10,360 bases of DNA from Psychroflexus sp. (GTDB lineage Bacteria; Bacteroidota; Bacteroidia; Flavobacteriales; Flavobacteriaceae): assembly GCA_003565575.1 (NCBI GenBank), contig PXBV01000088.1:1-10360 (forward strand), given 5' to 3'. The notes beneath the pieces were generated by a model. The model was not told the DNA's origin, ran no database searches, and saw only the letters and a program-made list of their open reading frames with translations. A program made the position numbers and the translations under genes. This document shows, piece after piece, positions 5,449 to 10,360 of this stretch (the stretch's first letter is position 1; each line of letters begins with the position of its first letter).

Positions 5449-6049
5449 CACCATCATTTTTGACTTTGGAGATGTTTTTCTCACTTTATATAAATCTGCC
5501 ACTCTAAAGCAATTCAAACACTTTGGGATTGATCAATTTGACGACGATTTAAAACGCATAAATAACAAATATGAGATAGGTCAAATCTCTACAAGTGAAT
5601 TTATTGAACACTACACCCAAAGGTTTGGTGGACTTTCTAAAGACCAGTTCATAAAAGCTTGGAATTCTATCCTCATAGACTTTCCAACACACCGACTCGA
5701 GTTTTTAAAAAAATTAAGAAACTCAGGGACTTACAAATTGATATTACTAAGCAATACTAATGAGCTCCATATAGATTGGGTAAAAGAAAATATCTCTTTT
5801 TTTGAAGAATTCCGCAGTTGTTTTGATCAGTTTTATTTGTCTCACGAAATTCATTACAGAAAGCCCAACCCAGATATATTTGAATTTGTTTTAAAAACAA
5901 ATAGTTTAAACCCTAAAACAACTCTATTTGTAGATGATACTTTAGAACACACGCTCACTGCCAAATCACTTAGAATCCATACTTGGCACCTTCAAGCTGG
6001 ACAAGAAGAAGTCACACAATTGTTTTCTAAAAAATCAGACCTATTTTGA
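5441..6049 (+). CDS. HAD-superfamily phosphatase, YihX-like
   Basis: A 202-residue HAD subfamily IA hydrolase. Motif I is FDFGDV with nucleophile Asp8; the usual second Asp (DxD) is Gly10, as in YihX-type enzymes whose motif reads DLGN. Motif II is LLSNTNELH (102-110, Ser104), motif III Lys141 in YRKPNPDIF, motif IV FVDD (163-166) and the helical cap is at about 18-85. The LSNTNxLH and RKPxPxIF pattern closely resembles E. coli YihX, a sugar-phosphate phosphatase. The ATG (5441-5443) lies inside the last codons of ribD (8-base overlap), implying coupled translation. Context therefore suggests it may dephosphorylate the RibD product, 5-amino-6-(ribitylamino)uracil 5'-phosphate, a step taken by HAD enzymes in other bacteria (YigB and YbjI in E. 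coli, YcsE in Bacillus). That role is inference; the family fold itself is secure. Confidence 0.9.
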   Translation: MINTIIFDFGDVFLTLYKSATLKQFKHFGIDQFDDDLKRINNKYEIGQISTSEFIEHYTQRFGGLSKDQFIKAWNSILIDFPTHRLEFLKKLRNSGTYKLILLSNTNELHIDWVKENISFFEEFRSCFDQFYLSHEIHYRKPNPDIFEFVLKTNSLNPKTTLFVDDTLEHTLTAKSLRIHTWHLQAGQEEVTQLFSKKSDLF

Positions 6050-6933
6050 TAGCGCTAGTCTTAAGTGTTCTCTCGTCTAGCTGTATTTACATTATTTTTA
6101 AGCTATTTGGCAAATATAAAGTCACCACTTTACATGCCTTGATTATCAATTACCTAACTGCATTTTTGTTTGGACTGGTCTTCCAGGTCAACCTTTCTTT
6201 AGATACGCTTATTTCAGTCACTACCAAAGATTGGTTTTTAGGGTCGGTAATGCTGGGAGGAATGTTCATTCTAGTCTTTTATTTAATGGTGATAACCACA
6301 CAAAAAGGAGGTATGGCCGTGGTTTCTGTGTCAAGCAAAATGAGTGTTGCAATCCCTATTGTCTTCGTTATTCTGTACTACAACGAAGCACTTAACAGCA
6401 TCAAACTCATTGGAATAGCCTTAGCTTTGGTTTCTGTGTACTTAGTTTCTGTAAAAAAGCGAAGTGGCTTAAAAATAAACATCAATTATTTTATTTATCC
6501 GCTTTTAGTTTTTTTGGGCAGTGGTATTATAGAGAGTAGCATTAAGTTTTTAGAAAATGCCTATGTACCCGATGATGAAATATCACTTTTTTCTGCAACA
6601 ACCTTTTTATTTGCATTTCTAACGGGCTCTGCATTTTGGGGGTTCAGACAATTAAAAACAAAATCTTATTTCAAGTTCAAAGATGTTGTTGGCGGAATAC
6701 TATTAGGTATACCAAATTACTTTTCCATCTATTTTTTCATTCTAGCACTTAGGATTAAAGGCTTAGATAACTCTAGTATCTTTATCATAAATAATGTAGG
6801 TATAGTTTTACTATCAACATTTATAGGCATTTTATTTTTTAAAGAAAGGCTAACGGCTAAAAACTGGGTTGGAATTGGTATTGCTATTTTAAGCATTATC
6901 CTTATTACTTACACCCAAAAGTCGATGCCTTAA
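6046..6933 (+). CDS. EamA/DMT-family 10-helix transporter
   Basis: A 295-residue inner-membrane protein with about ten hydrophobic helices (roughly 1-21, 31-48, 64-84, 88-112, 118-136, 148-168, 179-200, 216-237, 243-265, 273-289) in two five-helix repeats, the drug/metabolite transporter layout. Family marks are GGMAVVSVSSKMSVAIPIV (88-106), followed by YYNEALNSIKLIGIALALVSVYLVS in two pieces, and the second-repeat copy FFKERLTAKNWVGIGIAI (264-281). The substrate cannot be read. The TTG start at 6046 overlaps the HAD stop as TTGA; no ATG is available near the expected N-terminus, which begins directly with helix 1. It is third in the ribD operon. Riboflavin or flavin-precursor transport is conceivable from context only. 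Its last 45 bases overlap the convergent PAP2 gene. Confidence 0.88.
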   Translation: MIALVLSVLSSSCIYIIFKLFGKYKVTTLHALIINYLTAFLFGLVFQVNLSLDTLISVTTKDWFLGSVMLGGMFILVFYLMVITTQKGGMAVVSVSSKMSVAIPIVFVILYYNEALNSIKLIGIALALVSVYLVSVKKRSGLKININYFIYPLLVFLGSGIIESSIKFLENAYVPDDEISLFSATTFLFAFLTGSAFWGFRQLKTKSYFKFKDVVGGILLGIPNYFSIYFFILALRIKGLDNSSIFIINNVGIVLLSTFIGILFFKERLTAKNWVGIGIAILSIILITYTQKSMP

Positions 6934-7470
6934 GATTGGATACAGCTTTGCATAGGAGATTCCTATAAAACTTCCAACCATTGCACCCACAATTACATCG
7001 CTTGGGAAATGAACACCAACAAAAATCCTGCTTACCGAAAACAAAATTGGCCAGATAAAAAGCCATCCTATATAGTTAAATTTCGATTTTAAAGTAAGAT
7101 AAATAAAAACTATTGCAGCAAATGAAGTGGAAGCATGACCAGAAAAAAAACTAAAATTTGTAGGCTCATACAAAATTTTAAGGCCCTGCATAAGCTCTTG
7201 AGTCATGTTTGGTCTGGGCCGCTGGACTAGATATTTTGTGAGCTCGGTAAAAAGATGTGCGGTTCCTACGCTAGAAAAGAGAAACAAACTTCCAAGAACC
7301 CCTTTTTGGAAAGAACTTTTGTAAAAAAAGATAAGAATCAAAAAAGGATAAAGAAATAGCCAATGTTTAGTATGCGTTACTACTATCCAAAAGGGATCCA
7401 ATGCATCAGGACTTAAATTATTCAGAAATAGCATCAATTCCCAATCCCAAAGAGTTGGATTCAATTCCAT
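6889..7470 (-). CDS. PAP2-family membrane phosphatase
   Basis: A 193-residue integral membrane phosphatase of the type 2 phosphatidic acid phosphatase superfamily, acting on lipid phosphates such as undecaprenyl diphosphate, phosphatidic acid or phosphatidylglycerol phosphate. All three catalytic motifs are present: KYLVQRPRP (79-87, KX6RP), FSGH (109-112, His112) and SRIFVGVHFPSD (147-158, with Arg148, nucleophile His154 and Asp158). Hydrophobic helices surround them (about 28-50, 57-75, 115-127, 134-152, 159-177). The ATG (7468-7470) shares one base with the tatA-like stop (TAATG), so translation is coupled. UppP-like recycling of the lipid carrier is a fair guess for envelope function but cannot be told from other PAP2 roles. 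The 3' end overlaps the EamA gene by 45 bases. Confidence 0.92.
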   Translation of the reverse strand: MELNPTLWDWELMLFLNNLSPDALDPFWIVVTHTKHWLFLYPFLILIFFYKSSFQKGVLGSLFLFSSVGTAHLFTELTKYLVQRPRPNMTQELMQGLKILYEPTNFSFFSGHASTSFAAIVFIYLTLKSKFNYIGWLFIWPILFSVSRIFVGVHFPSDVIVGAMVGSFIGISYAKLYPILRHRLLGVSNKDNA

Positions 7471-7772
7471 TAAAACCTTCGCTTAATGGGCCCTATGGCA
7501 TCTTCAATATCATCCTTTAGATTTGAGGTTTTAGATTCGATAGACTTGGTTTGATTTTCAACCTCTTTTTTTAAGTCAAAATCAAAGTTGTGCTCCTTTT
7601 TTTGTTTGGTAATTTCTGTTTTTATCTCATCTGTAGCATGACGAAAAGACTTCATAGTCTTACCTAAAAATCTAGCCATATCTGGCAATTTATCTGCACC
7701 AAAAACCATAATCAAAATGAATAGTATGAATACTATTTCGGCGCCACTTATAAAAAAAAGTAAATGAATCAT
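7470..7772 (-). CDS. Sec-independent protein translocase subunit TatA/B-like
   Basis: A 100-residue protein with the TatA/TatE/TatB architecture: a short periplasmic N-terminus, one transmembrane helix (about 4-24), the FGADKLP hinge (24-30, FG pair), an amphipathic helix (31-50, DMARFLGKTMKSFRHATDEI) and a charged, probably disordered tail. It would form the pore of the twin-arginine translocon, exporting folded proteins. Bacteroidota usually encode TatA-type subunits of this form with TatC elsewhere; no tatC is in the window. The tail carries alternating K/E runs (50-100) and ends GPIKRRF. TatA and TatB cannot be told apart reliably by eye; the early Glu (GAE, residue 12) is TatB-like in position, while Bacteroidota TatA proteins also have it. 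It leads a two-gene unit with the PAP2 phosphatase (TAATG). Confidence 0.9.
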   Translation of the reverse strand: MIHLLFFISGAEIVFILFILIMVFGADKLPDMARFLGKTMKSFRHATDEIKTEITKQKKEHNFDFDLKKEVENQTKSIESKTSNLKDDIEDAIGPIKRRF

Positions 7773-7776
7773 AACA

Positions 7777-7808
7777 CAAATATACAGGTCTATTTCAAGA
7801 TGACGAAA
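7777..7808 (-). promoter_or_regulatory. Bacteroidota-type promoter for the tatA-like gene (TTTC, 20 bases, TATATTTG)
   Basis: On the minus strand TATATTTG (7777-7784) matches TAnnTTTG exactly, and TTTC (7805-7808, one mismatch from TTTG) lies 20 bases upstream, within the normal spacing. The -7 element ends four bases before the ATG, so the transcript would have almost no leader. This is the same geometry as at ribD. Confidence 0.5.
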
Positions 7809-7872
7809 TTAAAAAAAATATTATGCCAAATGAAGCTGTTAAAAGCTTGATATTTTAAATAATTAAACTGAT

Positions 7873-8787
7873 TTAAAAAATTGAAAGCCCCGTAAGAGTA
7901 GTTAAACGCTCCAGAGCTTTCATGCCTAATGCAGAATTTCCTTTTGAATTTAGCATTGGACTCCAAACGGCAACTGAGTAGTGTTTAGGATGTACTGCTA
8001 CAATACCACCTCCTACTCCACTTTTTCCTGGTAAACCAACTCTGTAGCTAAACTCTCCAGCTTCATCATAAAATCCACACGTTTGCATTATTGAATTGAT
8101 ACGTTTTACACTTTGTGGATCTATAACTTGTTCTTGGGTTTTGTAATGCCTCCCTTCGTTGGCTAAAAGCATGAAGGTTTTTGATAACTGTTCACACGAC
8201 ATAACTATGGAACATTGGTAGAAGTAAAAATTTAAAACATCATCAGGATCATTATCAATATTCCCTAGAGCTTTCATATAATTCACTAAAGCTTTGTTTC
8301 TATAACCATGCGCCTTCTCACTTGCAGCAACAGCTTCGTTATAACTGATGCTATCATCCCCACATAGCTTTTGAACAAATTTGAGCAAATCTTCTTTGGG
8401 ATGGTCTAGTGCAGAAAGAAGTGTATCTGCTACTACTATAGAGCCTGCGTTTATAAATGGATTTCTAGGAATACCTTGGTCTCTCTCCAACTCAGTGAGA
8501 GAATTGAATGCGGTTCCTGAAGGCTCTACATGCACCCGCTTCCATAAGTCTTTACCCAGAAGTTCTTTGGCGATAATCAAAGTAAATACTTTGGAAATAC
8601 TTTGTATCGAAAATTTTTCCTGACTATCCCCAAACTGATAAGATGTAGAATCGTGGCAATAGAGGTAAACTCCAAATTTAAGCGGGTCTACCTTTGCTAA
8701 TTGAGGAATGTAGCTAGCCACTTTACCCAACTTAATATCGGGTGTTAATTCACGTTCAATAAGATTTAATATAGCTTGATAGTCCAT
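7873..8787 (-). CDS. glsA: Glutaminase (serine-dependent, GlsA family)
   Basis: Hydrolyses L-glutamine to L-glutamate and ammonia in the cytoplasm. The 304-residue length matches the family (about 305-310). The penicillin-binding-protein-like catalytic site is visible: QSISKVF (62-68) with nucleophile Ser63 and Lys66, PSGTAFNS (89-96), PRNPFINAGSI (107-117), FYFYQCSI (187-194) with the conserved Tyr, and LPGKSGVGGGI (252-262) with Lys255. No residue of these blocks is missing. The ATG at 8785-8787 follows the peptidase E stop by three bases on the same strand, so the two genes form one transcript. In other bacteria glutaminases supply glutamate or give acid resistance through ammonia; which applies here is unknown. 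Confidence 0.96.
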   Translation of the reverse strand: MDYQAILNLIERELTPDIKLGKVASYIPQLAKVDPLKFGVYLYCHDSTSYQFGDSQEKFSIQSISKVFTLIIAKELLGKDLWKRVHVEPSGTAFNSLTELERDQGIPRNPFINAGSIVVADTLLSALDHPKEDLLKFVQKLCGDDSISYNEAVAASEKAHGYRNKALVNYMKALGNIDNDPDDVLNFYFYQCSIVMSCEQLSKTFMLLANEGRHYKTQEQVIDPQSVKRINSIMQTCGFYDEAGEFSYRVGLPGKSGVGGGIVAVHPKHYSVAVWSPMLNSKGNSALGMKALERLTTLTGLSIF

Positions 8788-8790
8788 GAT

Positions 8791-9495
8791 TTAAAATTTT
8801 AAAAAGCTTCCTGACTTGAGTTCGTAAACCTGTTTATTCGGCTCGAAGATAACCGCAGGCAAAGTACCTTCAAGGCTTATTTCAGAATTATTTATCTTAA
8901 TCCAGCTTCCTTCTCTTAAACCCACCACTACTTCAGTATTAAACACCTGAAATTCTTTGATGCGAGTTTCTCTGCTTTCTCCCTTATGTTTAGACGTGGA
9001 ATCAACATCTAAATAATGCGGATTGATATTAAAGTTGAGCAAACCTAAAGTTTCATAAGACGGAGGCTGGACAATAGGCATATCATTTGTAGTTTGCATG
9101 GATTTTCCACAAATGTTGCTACCAGCGCTAGTCCCTAAATATTTAGCTCCTTTTCTTATACTAGTTTTTAAGGCAGACATCAAGTTCAATTCATGAAGCT
9201 GTTTTACCAACAAAAACGTATTGCCGCCACCTACAAAAATAGCTTTCGCCTCCAAGATACTTTGCTGCATATCTTCAGTTTCATGTATACCAACAACATT
9301 TGGTATACAAGATTTTAATCCAGCAGCCGCAAGTTTGGTATAGTCTTGATGAGACATACCTCCAGGCCTTGCAAATGGTATAAACAAAATTTCGTTTATG
9401 TCTTTAAAATGAAGCTTAAGGCTTGGTAATAGGTATTCCAGATAATGACTACCGTGAAGTGTAGATGTACTTGCTATAATAGCTTGCATAAACAT
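8791..9495 (-). CDS. pepE: Peptidase E (alpha-aspartyl dipeptidase, S51 family)
   Basis: A 234-residue cytoplasmic dipeptidase that cleaves Asp-Xaa dipeptides. The nucleophile elbow GTSAGSN (121-127) gives Ser123, NPHY (158-161) gives His160, and GLREGSW (192-198) gives Glu195, matching the Ser120-His157-Glu192 triad of Salmonella PepE; Asp138 matches its Asp135. GGGNTF (89-94) is the family's glycine loop. Length fits (about 230). The start is either ATG 9493-9495 or the in-frame ATG two codons later (MQAIIASTS), which is closer to typical N-termini; the difference is two residues. It leads a two-gene unit with glutaminase (3-base gap), pairing peptide and amide hydrolysis. It diverges from the secreted-protein gene across 97 bases. 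Confidence 0.92.
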   Translation of the reverse strand: MFMQAIIASTSTLHGSHYLEYLLPSLKLHFKDINEILFIPFARPGGMSHQDYTKLAAAGLKSCIPNVVGIHETEDMQQSILEAKAIFVGGGNTFLLVKQLHELNLMSALKTSIRKGAKYLGTSAGSNICGKSMQTTNDMPIVQPPSYETLGLLNFNINPHYLDVDSTSKHKGESRETRIKEFQVFNTEVVVGLREGSWIKINNSEISLEGTLPAVIFEPNKQVYELKSGSFLKF

Positions 9496-9548
9496 ACAGT
9501 TTTAAAAAGTTGTATAGAGTTAACATAATTTTATTAGCAAAACTAGGA

Positions 9549-9576
9549 TTGAATTTCTAAATTTATAAGTAGATTG
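9549..9576 (+). promoter_or_regulatory. Possible promoter for the secreted-protein gene (TTG, 18 bases, TAGATTG)
   Basis: TTG at 9549-9551 and TAGATTG at 9570-9576 are 18 bases apart, resembling the TTG / TAnnTTTG pattern with one T missing. The start codon is at 9593, leaving a leader of about 10 bases. Only a partial match, so low confidence. The remainder of the 97-base gap (9496-9592) shows no other clear signal. Confidence 0.3.
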
Positions 9577-9592
9577 TACAAAAAATAACAAT

Positions 9593-10360
9593 ATGAGAAT
9601 TATCTTTACTTTAGTAGTGCTTTTTTTAGTCCAAAACATTCAAGCCCAAATAGGTGAGCGCGTGTATGTTGCTGGAGAAGTCATTGTGCCTTTAGATGGT
9701 GAAGTCTCACAAATAGAGGTTATCAACCAAAATTCTGAAGAAGGTACAGTAACTAACCAATATGGTCAATTTGGCATCACCGTTAAAGAAGGAGATCGCT
9801 TAAGGTTTGAAGCCATTCAATATCAAAATTTTACGGTAGTAATTGATGAAAATATTGTCAAAAATAAAAAGTTAACCATCAAAATTAATGATGAAATTAA
9901 TACTCTTGATGAAGTAATTGTAAGACCTTATGATTTGGAAGGCAATATAGAAGTAGATGCAAAAAAAGTGAAACCAACCTACTTTGAAGCTCCTAATGTA
10001 AAAGACGTGCTCTACGAGTATGAAGGGGATCAACCTTACATAAGGTCTCAAACTATTACTGAAAATTACACCAATGATGAACGTTTTGTTAGAGATGGAT
10101 TGAATATTGCTAACATTTTTAGAGAAATCTTGTCCTCCAAGGAAGTTGTGGAAGACCATAAACTCCCAAAAAATCTAGACGTTATGGTAAGAAAAATGTA
10201 TAAAGACTCTTTTTTTACTGAAAATCTCAACGTTGCACAAGATGATATCAATAAGTTTATCTTTTTTGTAGAAGACCATGGCCTTACCAATAATATGTTG
10301 AAAAAAGGAAATGAGTTAGATCTTATTGAGTTTTTGATTCGAAAATCTAAAGAATTTAAA
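9593..10360 (+). CDS. Secreted protein with a CarboxypepD_reg-like domain (C-terminus cut by the window edge)
   Basis: The frame runs open for 256 codons to the right edge, so the end is not seen. It begins with a signal peptide: MRI, a hydrophobic core at 3-13, and a likely signal peptidase I site after NIQA (18), leaving Gln19. Residues 24-99 form a beta-sandwich repeat of the carboxypeptidase regulatory type (VYVAGEVIVPLDGEVSQ, then GTVTNQYGQFGITVKEGD with the conserved N-x-x-G-x-F, RLRFEAIQYQNFTVVI, and KLTIKI), followed by the linker LDEVIV (105-110). This is the same module that precedes TonB-dependent receptor plugs, but at 256 codons no plug is seen; a charged region follows (111-256) with no domain I recognise. 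Such short extracytoplasmic proteins are common and mostly uncharacterised in Flavobacteriaceae. No lipobox cysteine is present, so it is not a lipoprotein. Function unknown. Confidence 0.85.
   Translation, partial: MRIIFTLVVLFLVQNIQAQIGERVYVAGEVIVPLDGEVSQIEVINQNSEEGTVTNQYGQFGITVKEGDRLRFEAIQYQNFTVVIDENIVKNKKLTIKINDEINTLDEVIVRPYDLEGNIEVDAKKVKPTYFEAPNVKDVLYEYEGDQPYIRSQTITENYTNDERFVRDGLNIANIFREILSSKEVVEDHKLPKNLDVMVRKMYKDSFFTENLNVAQDDINKFIFFVEDHGLTNNMLKKGNELDLIEFLIRKSKEFK

Noticed and set aside
7826..7850. Small hairpin AAGCT-gttaaa-AGCTT as a terminator between tatA and glutaminase
   Set aside because: The stem is only five pairs, mostly A-T, and is not followed by a clean T-run on either strand.
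8381..8623. An 80-codon plus-strand open frame inside the glutaminase gene
   Set aside because: It is antisense to the catalytic core of glutaminase and has no independent support.
9872..10290. Two minus-strand open frames at the right end
   Set aside because: They are antisense to the secreted-protein gene, which has a signal peptide and a recognisable domain; neither antisense product resembles a known family.

Overview
The window reads as a compact, AT-rich housekeeping segment from a member of the Bacteroidota, most likely Flavobacteriaceae. The signs are protein style (a TatA that reads GADKLPDMARFLGK, a bifunctional RibD, a secreted protein with a CarboxypepD_reg-like domain), the absence of clear Shine-Dalgarno sequences, and promoter elements of the TTTG / TAnnTTTG kind. 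The genus cannot be fixed from the sequence. Assignments rest on protein motifs read by eye; no database search was possible.

Layout. Positions 1-2754 form a minus-strand operon read from right to left: dnaA, a low-molecular-weight tyrosine phosphatase (4-base ATGA overlap), an RsmI-like tetrapyrrole-methylase-fold methyltransferase, then the first 36 codons of a YigZ/IMPACT-family gene that runs off the left edge. The 161-base gap at 2755-2915 separates dnaA from a divergent hot-dog thioesterase gene and holds a good sigma70-like promoter, DnaA-box-like 9-mers and short palindromes. The thioesterase gene collides tail-to-tail (11-base overlap) with a minus-strand pair, a GNAT acetyltransferase followed by methylglyoxal synthase (mgsA).

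From 4405 a plus-strand operon carries ribD (GTG start), a YihX-like HAD phosphatase (8-base overlap) and an EamA-family 10-TM transporter (TTG start, 4-base overlap). The transporter gene overlaps the end of a minus-strand PAP2 phosphatase gene by 45 bases. That PAP2 gene is coupled (TAATG) to a tatA-like gene with its own promoter. Further right lie a minus-strand pair, peptidase E followed by glutaminase (3-base gap), and, from 9593, a plus-strand secreted protein with a CarboxypepD_reg-like domain, cut by the right edge.

Functionally the genes are core metabolism and information processing: replication initiation, riboflavin synthesis, the methylglyoxal bypass, amide and peptide hydrolysis, protein export and envelope lipid phosphate metabolism. 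I found no mobile element, phage gene, CRISPR array, tRNA or rRNA, and nothing that looks like a new defence or biosynthetic system. The most useful leads are the HAD phosphatase fused by overlap to ribD (a candidate for the poorly assigned riboflavin-pathway phosphatase), predicted promoters lying right against the ribD and tatA start codons (possible leaderless mRNAs), several non-ATG starts, and the dnaA upstream control region.
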